Assembly: GCF_000177635.2 (NCBI RefSeq)
Contig: NC_014836.1
Coordinates: forward strand, 1,376,001 to 1,440,000
Origin: Desulfurispirillum indicum S5
Lineage (GTDB): Bacteria > Chrysiogenota > Chrysiogenetes > Chrysiogenales > Chrysiogenaceae
Direction of reading: 5' to 3'
DNA length: 64,000 nt
In this document: positions 1-10,898 of the stretch, piece after piece
How positions within the stretch are numbered: the stretch's first letter is position 1
Layout of the letters: every line of letters begins with the position of its first letter
Made by a program: the position numbers and the translations under genes
The notes under the pieces: generated by a model
Database searches by the model: none
What the model saw: only the letters and a program-made list of their open reading frames with translations
What the model was told of the DNA's origin: nothing

Positions 1-785
1 CACGTACGACATTGGATGCCCTGGAGGCGGGTGCCGTTGACTATGTACCAAAGCCCCACTCCAATATTTATGATGGTGCTGACGAGATCCGCGCTGAACT
101 GATCGAAAAGGTGAAGTCAGCAGCCAGAGCCAATGTGAAGGCTCAGCACGAAAAAGCCTTAACCCGACCTGTTCCGAAGCTCTCTTCCATGGCCCTTTCG
201 GAGACGACCCAGAAAGTCATTGCCATGGGCGCTTCCACGGGAGGAACCGAAGCGCTGAAGCAGGTTCTGTCTGCACTGCCCATAGATTGCCCAGGGATTG
301 TGATTGTGCAGCACATGCCCAAGGACTTTACGAAGCTCTTTGCCGAGCGTTTGAATACAGTATGCGGCATTGAGGTGCGGGAAGCCAAAAATGGCGATCA
401 GGTGGGTCGCGGGCTTGCCCTGTTGTGTCCAGGCGACTTCCATATGGTGCTGCGTCGCAGTGGGGCCTTTTATTACGTGGAAATCGGCTCCGGTCACAAG
501 GTATCCGGACATCGCCCCAGTGTGGATGTGCTGTTTAACTCGGTGGCCAAGACGGCTGGTCGCAACGCGGTGGGTGTCATCATGACCGGCATGGGTGGCG
601 ATGGTGCCAAGGGTATTCTGCATATGCGCGAAGAGGGTGCGCGTACCATTGCCCAGGATGAGAAGAGTTGTGTGGTCTTCGGCATGCCCAAGGTTGCCAT
701 CGACAAAGGGGGTATCGATGTGGTCACGCCCCTGTCCGATATTCCATCCGAAGTGCTGAAGGCTGTGGAGCATATTTCGAAATAA
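1..785 (+). CDS. cheB: CheB protein-glutamate methylesterase, 5'-truncated
   Basis: The frame is open from the window edge, so the N-terminal receiver domain is mostly missing. What remains starts at the end of the receiver (GAVDYVPKP), runs through a linker and then the complete CheB catalytic domain. Counting from the TTG at 12, the catalytic triad is Ser75 (in GASTGG), His101 (in QHMP) and Asp197 (in MGGDGAKG). CheB removes methyl groups from, and deamidates, glutamates on chemoreceptors in the cytoplasm, and is activated by CheA phosphorylation. The rest of a chemotaxis operon presumably lies upstream, outside the window. The gene ends in TAA and converges on clpB. Confidence 0.95.
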   Translation, partial: RTTLDALEAGAVDYVPKPHSNIYDGADEIRAELIEKVKSAARANVKAQHEKALTRPVPKLSSMALSETTQKVIAMGASTGGTEALKQVLSALPIDCPGIVIVQHMPKDFTKLFAERLNTVCGIEVREAKNGDQVGRGLALLCPGDFHMVLRRSGAFYYVEIGSGHKVSGHRPSVDVLFNSVAKTAGRNAVGVIMTGMGGDGAKGILHMREEGARTIAQDEKSCVVFGMPKVAIDKGGIDVVTPLSDIPSEVLKAVEHISK

Positions 786-861
786 ATAAAAGAAAACCAC
801 GAAATACGAAAAAGGCCGATGAAACCGAGAATGAACGCAAATAAACATGCGTAAAACAAAT

Positions 862-961
862 GTGAGCGCCAACACTCCTCGCAGACCACGCTCGCTTTTC
901 TTCCTGGCGAGAGGGTCTGCCACTCGCCATCCAGGCTCGCTTTCGGAGTGCTGGCGCTCAC
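862..961. repeat. Nested hairpin element between convergent cheB and clpB
   Basis: The 224-bp gap between the convergent genes holds a large dyad. Arm 862-878 pairs with 945-961 with one mismatch in 17. Inside it a second hairpin pairs 881-895 with 907-920 imperfectly (GCAGACC with GGTCTGC). Neither side has a strong T tract, so it is not a classic terminator. It could be a REP-like intergenic repeat or a structured 3' end shared by both transcripts. Confidence 0.6.
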
Positions 962-1009
962 CGCTAAAAACTTCTCCCTTGGTATCTCTGTGTCAGTCTC
1001 TCTCTTCTT

Positions 1010-3598
<2,589 letters not shown>

Positions 3599-3623
3599 GG
3601 GATCCTCCTTGGTGTTTGTTGTT

Positions 3624-3653
3624 AATGATGTCTTTTGCGGTGGAGTTTTCAAG
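3624..3653 (-). promoter_or_regulatory. Possible heat-shock-type promoter of clpB
   Basis: On the minus strand CTTGAAA (3653-3647) is followed after 16 bp by CATCATT (3630-3624), 26 bp before the clpB start codon. The first box matches the sigma-32 -35 consensus well and the second only partly. The placement suits a chaperone gene. Confidence 0.3.
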
Positions 3654-3723
3654 CTCGGGAGAAAAGCAAACTCCATGCCATGTGACAAACTGCTTTCAGA
3701 ACGGTATGTTGCTGTTCTGGGAC

Positions 3724-3751
3724 GAAAAAAAGCCACGCTGTGTGGCGTGGC
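3724..3751 (-). terminator. Intrinsic terminator of the alpha-E/ATP-grasp operon
   Basis: Read on the minus strand, GCCACGC pairs with GCGTGGC across a 6-nt loop (3751-3732) and is followed directly by seven T. It lies about 42 bp past the alpha-E stop and upstream of the clpB promoter candidate, so it separates the two transcripts. Confidence 0.85.
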
Positions 3752-3792
3752 GAAGTGGTGCATTGCGACGAAAACCTGCTGCGTTGGGTGAT

Positions 3793-4743
3793 TCAGTGCT
3801 CAAAATAGGTCTGTTCGAGTTTTGTGCCCAGAGCCTGGGTCTTGTCAAGCATCTCGAAGAGGAAATCATACAGGTGCATTTGCTGCATATCTTCAATATT
3901 GAGGTAGCGGGCATATGAGGCCAGTCTGCCGGCGTCAAACTCTACGGTTCCGCGTCGAGGCGAGTTGGTGCCTGCCAGCTGGAACAGGTGGTGTCGCAGC
4001 TGCAGGAGGTTGAAGCACAGTGAGCGGGGAAACTCCTGGTGGAGGATCATGATGTCCAGGACATTGTCCATATCCAGCATCCACTTGTAGGTGCGACGAC
4101 TCAGGTCAAGGGCGCTGTTACTCTGCAGGAGGTTGCGCAGCATAAGCCGTTCGATGACTTCACCCATTCCCGCTTCGCGGATTTTCCGGATATCTTCCAG
4201 CTTGGTCATGAACATCCGGCAGATCTGGGTGGTACGCTCCAGGTGAATGCCGATTTTGAGAAAGCTCCAGGTAATGCCGTGGGGTAATGAGTTGTCGATG
4301 AAGCCATGCAGCAAAGAGCAGTATTCGATGACATGTTTGGTGAGTTCGTGAATCCCTTTTTTCTGAAAATTTTCGGGAGAGTAGTCCTTGACGGAGTGGT
4401 AGAACTTGTTGAGGTTCTCCCACAACTCGATGGAGACGGATTCGCGGATGCCACGGGCGTTTTCACGGGCGAAGGCAACCGCGGAAAACATCGACATGGG
4501 GTTGCTCTGATCCAGGGCGGCAAAGTAGAAGAGTTTCTTTTCGGAAAGGGTGGTATAGCGCTGGAAATATTCCTCTTCACAATCATACATGGAGAGGATC
4601 GATTCCATGACCATCTGCTTGCGACCGGGAATGGGGATATCCATGGTGGTGTAGTACTGCACATCAGCATAACGGGCCATATTTTCCGTGCGCTCGATAT
4701 AGCGTCCGATCCAGAAAAGGCTTTCGGCAATTCGTGAGAGCAT
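3793..4743 (-). CDS. Alpha-E domain protein (DUF403/COG2307)
   Basis: This is a 316-residue, mostly helical cytoplasmic protein starting [24 protein letters not shown] when split as [13 protein letters not shown] plus [11 protein letters not shown], the signature of the alpha-E family. The family almost always travels with the circularly permuted ATP-grasp protein that lies 4 bp upstream here. It is thought to act with it in making or modifying a peptide-like product, but no reaction is established. The start has GGAGGA eight bases upstream, inside the 3' end of the previous gene. The transglutaminase and proteasome-like partners often seen with this pair are absent from the flanks. Confidence 0.9.
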   Translation of the reverse strand: MLSRIAESLFWIGRYIERTENMARYADVQYYTTMDIPIPGRKQMVMESILSMYDCEEEYFQRYTTLSEKKLFYFAALDQSNPMSMFSAVAFARENARGIRESVSIELWENLNKFYHSVKDYSPENFQKKGIHELTKHVIEYCSLLHGFIDNSLPHGITWSFLKIGIHLERTTQICRMFMTKLEDIRKIREAGMGEVIERLMLRNLLQSNSALDLSRRTYKWMLDMDNVLDIMILHQEFPRSLCFNLLQLRHHLFQLAGTNSPRRGTVEFDAGRLASYARYLNIEDMQQMHLYDFLFEMLDKTQALGTKLEQTYFEH

Positions 4744-4747
4744 GTTG

Positions 4748-6187
4748 CTATTCCTCCATCACCCAGGTGTCCTTGGAACCGCCACCCTGGGAAGAGTTGA
4801 CAATGAGGCTGTCTTTTTTCAGGGCCACCCGAGTGAGGCCACCCTTGAGGATGTACTCGCGTTCTCTGCCGATGAGGGTAAAGGTGCGCAGGTCGATATG
4901 GCGTGGTTCAAAAGACTTATCGTCAATAAATGTGGGGTGAACGGAGAGGCTCATGACCGGTTGCGCGATATAATTGCGGGGATTTGCGAGGATGTTCTCC
5001 CGGCACTGGGCCAGTTCCTTGCGGGTGGCTTTGGGGCCGATGACAATACCATAGCCTCCTGACTCCCCCACGGGCTTTGTGACCAGATCCTTGAGATTCT
5101 CCAGCACATATCGGCAATCATCGTCATGGGCGCAGATATAGGTGGGTACATTATTCAGTATGGGTTCCTCACCGAGGTAATAGCGGATGATATGGGGGAG
5201 ATAGGCGTAGATGGCTTTGTCGTCGGCAATTCCGGTGCCTGGAGCGTTGATGATGGTGACATTGCCCTGACGGTATGCCTCCATGATGCCGGGAACCCCA
5301 AGGAGTGAGTCGGGGCGGTAGACCAGAGGGTCTAGGAACTCTTCATCTATGCGCCGGTAAATGACATCCACTCTGGCTGGGCCATAGATGGTCTTCATGT
5401 AGACGAAGTTGTTGTCCACAAAGAGGTCACGACCTTCCACCAGCTCTATGCCCATCATATAGGCGAGAAAAGTGTGTTCATAATAGGCGGAATTATACAT
5501 GCCTGGTGTCAGGAGTACGCAGTTGGGTTCGTCGACGCCATCGGGTGCCACTGACTCCATGGTCGCCAGCAGTTCTTCTGTGTAGGATTCAATGGAAATG
5601 ACCGAATCCTGAAAGAGAACATTGGCAAAACTGCGTTTCACGGCAGTACGATTGGCGTAGACATAGCTGACACCGGAAGGGCAACGAACATTGTCTTCAA
5701 GGACATAATACTCGCCATCACAGTGACGTATCAGGTCAGTGCCGGAGATGTGGCAGTAGACACCGGAGCGCGGTATGAATCCCTCCATATGTCTGTTGTA
5801 GCTCTTGCATTTCAGCAGAAGATCAGCCGGGATTATTTTGTCGCGTATGATTTTCTTGTCATTGTAGATGTCCTGAAGAAAGGTATTGATGGCATGGGTG
5901 CGCTGCAGCAGACCCTGTTCAAGAGCCGACCACTCCTGACCCGTGATGATGCGGGGGAAGAGGTCAAAGGGGAAGATCTTCTCTGTTCCAGCAGACTCAG
6001 AGTATACGTTAAAGGTTATTCCCTGATTGAAGAAGGAAATTTTAGCGTATTCATTGAGATAGAGCAGCTCTTCCATGGAGAGGGCTTCAAACTGATTGAC
6101 GATATTGCGGTACGCTTCGCGGACCCGCTTGTCGTGAAAGGCCTCGTCATAGCGCTCGGCAGATACCTGGTAATGTTGAAACAACAT
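4748..6187 (-). CDS. Circularly permuted ATP-grasp protein (DUF404/DUF407, COG2308)
   Basis: The protein has 479 residues with the COG2308 features FFNQGITFNVY near the N-terminus, FPFDLFPRII, HISGTDLIR and SGGYGIVIGP. The family is predicted to be a peptide ligase-type ATP-grasp enzyme with permuted strands; the substrate is unknown. It is the first gene of a two-gene operon with the alpha-E protein. The ATG is preceded by AAAGGGG six bases upstream. The family assignment is firm, the biochemical role is not. Confidence 0.9.
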   Translation of the reverse strand: MLFQHYQVSAERYDEAFHDKRVREAYRNIVNQFEALSMEELLYLNEYAKISFFNQGITFNVYSESAGTEKIFPFDLFPRIITGQEWSALEQGLLQRTHAINTFLQDIYNDKKIIRDKIIPADLLLKCKSYNRHMEGFIPRSGVYCHISGTDLIRHCDGEYYVLEDNVRCPSGVSYVYANRTAVKRSFANVLFQDSVISIESYTEELLATMESVAPDGVDEPNCVLLTPGMYNSAYYEHTFLAYMMGIELVEGRDLFVDNNFVYMKTIYGPARVDVIYRRIDEEFLDPLVYRPDSLLGVPGIMEAYRQGNVTIINAPGTGIADDKAIYAYLPHIIRYYLGEEPILNNVPTYICAHDDDCRYVLENLKDLVTKPVGESGGYGIVIGPKATRKELAQCRENILANPRNYIAQPVMSLSVHPTFIDDKSFEPRHIDLRTFTLIGREREYILKGGLTRVALKKDSLIVNSSQGGGSKDTWVMEE

Positions 6188-6416
6188 AAAGTACCCCTTT
6201 CCGCTTGTTCACATCAGGTAGGACACAGTTTTCAGGATATCAATTTTCTGGTACATGGGAAATGAAAAAGAATCATTACTCTACAGACTGAAGTTTCGCA
6301 CCCCCGAAGCGGCAGGTTGTCGGCGCCGACCCACATGTCATGCTGAAATGGAGGAAATGGTTCTGCACAGACTGCGTCGCTTGACATTGCCCTCACCCTG
6401 TTTATGAGTTTCTTTT

Positions 6417-6442
6417 GCCACTTTTGACTCGCCAAAAGTGGC
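6417..6442. repeat. Perfect 10-bp hairpin in repeat A
   Basis: GCCACTTTTG at 6417-6426 pairs perfectly with CAAAAGTGGC at 6433-6442 across the 6-nt loop ACTCGC. The same architecture (10-bp stem closing with TTTTG/CAAAA, 6-nt loop) recurs at 6891-6916. Confidence 0.8.
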
Positions 6443-6890
6443 TGGGAAGCGACCCTCAGTGCTGTCCTTTTCAGCCGTCCGCTTGCCTGGAACTGGGGAC
6501 CGCAAACAACCGCCCTCCGTGGCTTTTCAGCAGCCTGACAGTTGGCGCACCCTGGCTGGGAAAGAACACGGGGGAGAGACAGGAGCAGGCCGTTCCCCCC
6601 CCTGAGCCCGTCCGGTGAGTGCGAAGCCTGGCTGGCAAGACCCGAAGGGACACTCACAGAAAGTGAGTGGTCCGGCAGCATTGCAGGGATGCAGGGGTCA
6701 GGCAACGCAAAGAGGCTCAGGTGCAAGGCGCGGGCGAAGCGAGAAGGGAGGCGTACTCCCTGTACGTCGCAGTGACGAGCGATGCCCGGCAACGCAGCAG
6801 ATGGGGCTCTTTGAGCAGCCTGCTGCCGGATCTCCAGAACAGGCGAGCAAACGATCCGGAAAAACGGGCGTTCGGGGGGCGCGTTTTTGC

Positions 6891-6916
6891 GTCCTTTTTG
6901 CGCGGTCAAAAAGGAC
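6891..6916. repeat. Perfect 10-bp hairpin in repeat A, conserved in copy B
   Basis: GTCCTTTTTG at 6891-6900 pairs with CAAAAAGGAC at 6907-6916 across the loop CGCGGT. Copy B has the same hairpin at 9204-9229 with one stem mismatch. Confidence 0.8.
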
Positions 6917-7036
6917 AATATCCGGAAACAAACATTCAAAATCAATGCAGTTACCGCGCGATAAATGTCATGATAATAGTGTCTTAACCCAGGACAACAA
7001 GTGTGAAATTTGAGGTGTTACCGTAAAGAGCGCGCA

Positions 7037-7480
7037 TCAAGAGGTAGTGTCACGGAGCCCGGTGCTGCCGAATCCCCCGCTGGCGCGCGCCGTATCACTC
7101 AGGTTCCCGACGTCAGTGAGTGTGACTCGTGTTACGGGCGCAAATACCATCTGGGCAATGCGATCGCCGCGCTTCACGGCGTAGGGTTCTCTGCCAAGGT
7201 TCAGAAGGATGACTTTGACTTCGCCGCGGTAATCGCAGTCGATGGTGCCTGGACTGTTGGGCAGGGTAATGGCGTGCCTGAGGGCCAATCCACTGCGCGG
7301 TCGAATCTGGGCTTCGTAGCCACTGGGTATTTCCATGGCAAATCCCGTCGCGACCACTTGGGGCTCATGGGGAATGAGCAGGGCGTCTTCAGCGGCATAC
7401 AGGTCAAGTCCACTGGCGCCTTCGCTCTGATAGGTGGGCATTTTATAGAGGTGCGCAAGGGCATGGAAGGCAACGTGCAT
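7037..7480 (-). CDS. dut: Deoxyuridine 5'-triphosphate nucleotidohydrolase
   Basis: This 147-residue trimeric dUTPase hydrolyses dUTP to dUMP and pyrophosphate, keeping uracil out of DNA and feeding dTMP synthesis. The five family motifs are in order: [16 protein letters not shown], the GTIDCDYRG motif with the catalytic Asp, GDRIAQMV and the C-terminal GGFGSTG arm. An in-frame TTG lies five codons upstream, but the ATG at 7480 has GGGAG at the right distance and gives the usual length. It is last in a tatA-tatB-tatC-dut gene string, 59 bp after tatC with a hairpin in between. Confidence 0.95.
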   Translation of the reverse strand: MHVAFHALAHLYKMPTYQSEGASGLDLYAAEDALLIPHEPQVVATGFAMEIPSGYEAQIRPRSGLALRHAITLPNSPGTIDCDYRGEVKVILLNLGREPYAVKRGDRIAQMVFAPVTRVTLTDVGNLSDTARASGGFGSTGLRDTTS

Positions 7481-7501
7481 GGGGTTCTCCCACAAAGGAA
7501 T

Positions 7502-7528
7502 CAGGCCGCAGATTCAGGCTGCGGCCTG
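7502..7528 (-). terminator. Strong hairpin between tatC and dut
   Basis: CAGGCCGCAG at 7502-7511 pairs perfectly with CTGCGGCCTG at 7519-7528 around a 7-nt loop. On the minus strand it lies just after the tatC stop. The following bases lack a clear T run, so it may be a weak terminator or an mRNA-stabilising stem limiting read-through into dut. Confidence 0.45.
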
Positions 7529-7539
7529 TGAATGAACAC

Positions 7540-8334
7540 TCAGGAGGCGGGAGATTCATCTTCCAGGGTGAAGTCTTCCGGTTTTTTTCCGAAAAGTCTG
7601 ACGATAATGATACTGCCCTCGTAGAGCAGAATCATAGGTCCGGCCATCATGACCTGGGTGACAACATCCGGTGGCGTGAGTATGGCTGCGCCAGCGAAAA
7701 TGACAAGAATGGCGATCTTGCGGCCTTTGCGCATGGCAGCGGCGCTGACCAGCCCCAGGCGGCCCAGTACAAAGACGATGACCGGCAGTTCAAAGGCAAT
7801 GCCGAACGCCATGATCAGCTTTACCACAAAGGTCAGATACCATCCCAGCGAAAGGCTGGCAATAACACTGCCTTCGGCATAGTTCAGGAAAAACTGAAAG
7901 CCCAGTGGAAAGACAATATAGTAGGCAAAGCTGGCACCGACGAAGAAGAAGATGGTCGCAAAGACTACCAGGGGAATGGTGGCTTTGCGCTCACGGGGAT
8001 ACAGGCCAGGTGCGATAAACTTCCATACCTGAAAGAGGATGTAAGGCATGGCAACACAGACAGCAACCAGCAGTGACGCCTTCAGCTCGGTGAAAAAGCC
8101 TTCCGGCAGACGCAGCAGGGCGAAAGGGGTAGCTCCTGGTGGGAAGGCTGCCAGTACCGGTTGTTGCAGGAAGAGCATGATCTCTTTACTGAAAAAATAT
8201 ACGACGGCAAAGCACACGCCAATGGCTATGAATGAGCGAACAAGCCTGGTACGCAGTTCTTCCAGGTGAGCCGTCAGGGGCATCACCTGGTCATCGTTGA
8301 GCTGCTCTGCCGCGTCATCGCGGTTCGGGGCCAT
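7540..8334 (-). CDS. tatC: Sec-independent protein translocase TatC
   Basis: This 264-residue integral inner-membrane protein recognises twin-arginine signal peptides and nucleates the Tat translocon that exports folded, often cofactor-bearing, proteins. The N-terminal HLEELRTRLVRS motif is typical, and about six hydrophobic segments follow, ending near residue 240 before a short acidic tail. Its start codon directly follows the tatB stop. Tat is needed for export of cofactor-containing enzymes such as periplasmic hydrogenases, which fits the hyp operon elsewhere in the window. Confidence 0.96.
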   Translation of the reverse strand: MAPNRDDAAEQLNDDQVMPLTAHLEELRTRLVRSFIAIGVCFAVVYFFSKEIMLFLQQPVLAAFPPGATPFALLRLPEGFFTELKASLLVAVCVAMPYILFQVWKFIAPGLYPRERKATIPLVVFATIFFFVGASFAYYIVFPLGFQFFLNYAEGSVIASLSLGWYLTFVVKLIMAFGIAFELPVIVFVLGRLGLVSAAAMRKGRKIAILVIFAGAAILTPPDVVTQVMMAGPMILLYEGSIIIVRLFGKKPEDFTLEDESPAS

Positions 8335-8652
8335 TTATGAGTTCTCTTTCTTCGAATCGTTTTCCTGAGGTGCAGCAGAAGGGTTCTCTGCCGTTTGTGT
8401 GGGCGCGGCGGACTCATCGGCTTTTTTGACGTCAATCACTCGATTGTTGCCTGACTGAGCGTTTTCACGCTGGTTTGATGTCGGGCCGGTTTCGTGAATG
8501 TTGACGGTGTCGCGCAGGTCATTCATGGCTCGTTTGAATTCGCCGAAACCCTTTCCAAGACTTTTGGCGACATCGGGAAGTTTTTTGGGGCCGATGATCA
8601 GCAGAGCGACCACCATAATAACCAGCAGCTCCGGTAATCCGATGTTAAACAT
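8335..8652 (-). CDS. tatB: Sec-independent protein translocase TatB
   Basis: The 105-residue protein has one N-terminal membrane helix ([18 protein letters not shown]), a hinge, an amphipathic helix ([20 protein letters not shown]) and a polar, disordered tail. It is longer than the TatA next to it and sits between tatA and tatC, so TatB is the natural call, though TatA and TatB are hard to separate by sequence. It overlaps tatA by 8 bp and abuts tatC. Confidence 0.88.
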   Translation of the reverse strand: MFNIGLPELLVIMVVALLIIGPKKLPDVAKSLGKGFGEFKRAMNDLRDTVNIHETGPTSNQRENAQSGNNRVIDVKKADESAAPTQTAENPSAAPQENDSKKENS

Positions 8653-8845
8653 CTTTCTTCTCTTCTTCTTTACCCGGTGACTCGGTCTTGTTTTCTATGG
8701 CCTTGTCTTCTTCCTTGACGGAGTCTTTGAAATTCTTAATACCTTTTCCAAGGCCTGCACCGATCTGTGGGAGCTTACCTGCGCCAAATATCACAAGGAT
8801 GATGACCAGAATAATAGCAAGTTCCCAAACACCCAAACCAAACAT
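8645..8845 (-). CDS. tatA: Sec-independent protein translocase TatA
   Basis: This 66-residue pore-forming Tat subunit has a single membrane helix ([19 protein letters not shown]), then an amphipathic helix with [10 protein letters not shown] and a charged tail. The [10 protein letters not shown] hinge is the TatA hallmark. It is the first gene of the operon, with GGAGG before the ATG and a promoter candidate about 55 bp upstream. Confidence 0.93.
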   Translation of the reverse strand: MFGLGVWELAIILVIILVIFGAGKLPQIGAGLGKGIKNFKDSVKEEDKAIENKTESPGKEEEKKDV

Positions 8846-8898
8846 ATTTCCTCCAGTTGCCCCGCTGTTTGCTGGGGCAGACTCTTTAAACTCTCCAA

Positions 8899-8927
8899 TT
8901 TGTACTGTATTCCCCTCAGCTTTTCAA
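8899..8927 (-). promoter_or_regulatory. Promoter candidate of tatABC-dut
   Basis: On the minus strand TTGAAA (8927-8922), a 17-bp spacer and TACAAA (8904-8899) form a reasonable sigma-70 site. The 5' leader that follows can form a TGCCCC/GGGGCA hairpin (8858-8879) just ahead of the tatA ribosome site. Confidence 0.5.
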
Positions 8928-9081
8928 TAGGGAAAAACCCTGGTTTGACGCAAGCTTTGCGCAGCGTATGATGGAAGTTCAGCGCCCTGCTACATAGAGT
9001 AAGATTTTTCGGCATAAGTGTTTATCGCATGGGAAAGTGTGGTTTGCATACGCAATGCATCTGATTTTACGACTATGTTTT

Positions 9082-9443
9082 CAACTTTCGCACCTTACTG
9101 TCTTGAGTTAAGGTGCTATTACTCTGACATTTATCGAGCGGAAACTGTATTGATTTTGAATGCTTGACTTATCTGGTATTCCACTTTTTCGCCTCTGGAT
9201 ATTGTCCTTTATGACCGCACAAAAAGGACTCAAAAATGCGCCCCCCCGAACGCCCGTTTTTCCGGATCGTTGGCTCACCTGTTCAGGATAGCCGACAGCA
9301 TCCGCTTTCCAAAAAAGAAGCTCATGAACCGCGTTGCGAGGTAAGTGGATGGAAGAAAAGGGTGGTGTTGAGGGCCGCCTCCTCATTTCAGCAGGGTATC
9401 AGGATGATCGTCGATAATTTGCCGTTCTGGGGGACAGAACCTG
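9082..9443. repeat. Intergenic repeat, copy B, inverted relative to copy A
   Basis: This short copy of the repeat lies between the tat promoter and the EAL-HDOD gene. Its left part (9082-9305) is homologous to the reverse complement of 6825-7012, and its right part (about 9373-9443) to the reverse complement of 6291-6375. It keeps the GTCCTTT.../AAAGGAC hairpin (9204-9229) and has an extra 8-bp stem at its left end (GCACCTTA 9090-9097 with TAAGGTGC 9109-9116). The 67-bp centre is unlike the longer centre of copy A. Confidence 0.65.
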
Positions 9444-9480
9444 AGGTACAACGGAGTGCCGCACGGACGGTGGCATTTCA

Positions 9481-9508
9481 TTGACAAACTTTGGTACTGC
9501 CGTATATT
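9481..9508 (+). promoter_or_regulatory. Sigma-70 promoter of the first EAL-HDOD gene
   Basis: TTGACA at 9481, a 16-bp spacer and TATATT at 9503-9508 form a near-consensus promoter 28 bp before the start codon. It lies just outside repeat copy B. Confidence 0.75.
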
Positions 9509-9536
9509 ACCTGGCAGATAACAAGGAGTTGCTATC

Positions 9537-10784
9537 ATGGATGATGTGTTCATCGCCCGTCAGCCCATATTGGACGATCGACAACAGGTCTGCGCGTACG
9601 AATTCCTCTTCCGGCAGGGGGGCAGCGCGAACCATGCCGAAGTCATTGACGTGAATCATGTCAGCGCGCGTATGATTACCAATATTTTCGGCAATTTTGG
9701 TGCGGAAAATCTTACTTCCGGCGGCACCGGCTTTATCAATGTGGATCGCAATCTGCTTATGGGCGAGGCGGTGGAGATCATACCGCGCGAAAACTTTGTG
9801 CTGGAGATCCTGGAATCCTGTCGGGTCGACCAGTTCCTCATCCGTCGCGTCGATGAGCTGCGGGATAAGGGCTACCGCTTTGCCCTTGATGACTTTGAGT
9901 TCACTGCTGAATATGTCGAGAAGTTTACCCCTTTGTTGAAAAAAGTCGAGTATATCAAAATAGAAGTTCCCAGCATCAATCGTGAGCGGTTTCCGAAACA
10001 GATTGAGCTTCTGAAACGCTTTTCCGTGAAACTGCTGGCCGAGAAAGTGGAAACCCGCGAAGAGTATGAATACTGCAGGGACCTGGGTATCAACTACTTT
10101 CAGGGGTACTATTTCGCGAAACCGCAGATCATGCAGCAAAAATCCATAGAACCCTCGAAACTTTCCATTATGAATCTGGTAACTCTCATCCGCAGCGATG
10201 CCGAGAACATCAAGATAGTCGAGGCGTTCCGCCAAAGTCCTCAGCTTACCTTTTTGCTGCTGCGCTTCATCAATTCAGGTGCCATGTTTCTGCGCAACCG
10301 CATCGAGTCAGTGCAACAGGCTATTGTCATGATCGGCATGCGTCAGCTGCTGAACTGGCTTATGCTTCTCGTATACGCCAACCCCAGTAAGGAGCATCTC
10401 GGGGTTTATGACGCCGTTTTTCAGACCGCGCTCTTCCGGGCCAAGCTTATGGAGAATCTCTTTGTCGCCATTGAAAAGAATGCTGTTTCCAGGCGCTCTG
10501 ACACCGCGTTCTTTGTGGGGGTTCTCTCGCTTGTGGATGTGGTGTTTCACTCCCTGAAGGAAGACATTCTGACCCGCCTGAATGTCCCACAGGATATCTA
10601 TGAGGCCGTCGTCAACTATGATGGTCTGCTGGGGAAACTGCTCTGGCTGGTCATGGTTTCCGAGCAGGACGACTACACCCTGGTGCAGGGTGCTCTGCAG
10701 GAGATGAATGTGAGCGTGGAACACTATAACCAGGCGAAGCTTTCAGCCTATCAGTGGATTACTGACTTTATTTCCGGTATCTGA
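9537..10784 (+). CDS. EAL-HDOD signalling protein (YuxH family), paralogue 1
   Basis: The 415-residue cytoplasmic protein has an N-terminal EAL-like domain (about residues 1-200, starting FIARQPILD) and a C-terminal HDOD domain (about 205-400). The usual EAL motif reads YEFLF, so cyclic-di-GMP hydrolysis is unlikely; the domain may only bind ligand. HDOD domains lack phosphohydrolase residues and act as regulatory scaffolds. The ATG has AAGGAG eight bases upstream. A paralogue of almost equal length lies at 52391. The exact pathway is unknown; links to motility or stress signalling are typical of the family. Confidence 0.88.
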   Translation: MDDVFIARQPILDDRQQVCAYEFLFRQGGSANHAEVIDVNHVSARMITNIFGNFGAENLTSGGTGFINVDRNLLMGEAVEIIPRENFVLEILESCRVDQFLIRRVDELRDKGYRFALDDFEFTAEYVEKFTPLLKKVEYIKIEVPSINRERFPKQIELLKRFSVKLLAEKVETREEYEYCRDLGINYFQGYYFAKPQIMQQKSIEPSKLSIMNLVTLIRSDAENIKIVEAFRQSPQLTFLLLRFINSGAMFLRNRIESVQQAIVMIGMRQLLNWLMLLVYANPSKEHLGVYDAVFQTALFRAKLMENLFVAIEKNAVSRRSDTAFFVGVLSLVDVVFHSLKEDILTRLNVPQDIYEAVVNYDGLLGKLLWLVMVSEQDDYTLVQGALQEMNVSVEHYNQAKLSAYQWITDFISGI

Positions 10785-10898
10785 TCCTTTGTCCGTTTGA
10801 TCTCGTTGTGATATTTCTGTGAATTCCACGGTGAGAACGTGCTCCGGAGAATCACTTATGGTATGCTCCTGTGCCATGCAGATTGATGAGGAGCGCCT

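Larger units (their letters stand above)
6291..7012. repeat. Intergenic repeat, copy A (MITE-like, degenerate)
   Basis: The ~850-bp gap between the ATP-grasp gene and dut carries no credible gene. Its left end (6291-6375) and right end (about 6825-7012) match, in inverted orientation, the two ends of copy B at 9082-9443. The stretch 6838-6920 is close to 90% identical to the reverse complement of about 9200-9285. The ends are imperfect inverted repeats (GAAGTTTCGCAC at 6290; CAAATTTCACAC reading back from 7012). The middle (6376-6824) has no counterpart in copy B and holds a hairpin plus a CG-rich block with CAACGCAGCAG and GCCTGCTGCC arms. No transposase is present. Confidence 0.65.

Noticed and set aside
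3599-3763. N-terminal extension of ClpB to 917 residues
   Set aside because: It would cover the terminator and promoter region, and a strong ribosome site precedes the standard ATG at 3598.
6232-6945. 237-codon minus-strand open frame in the gap upstream of dut
   Set aside because: It lies across repeat copy A, is made of hairpin arms and GC-rich blocks, has no domain and no ribosome site. Similar spurious frames are typical of such repeats.
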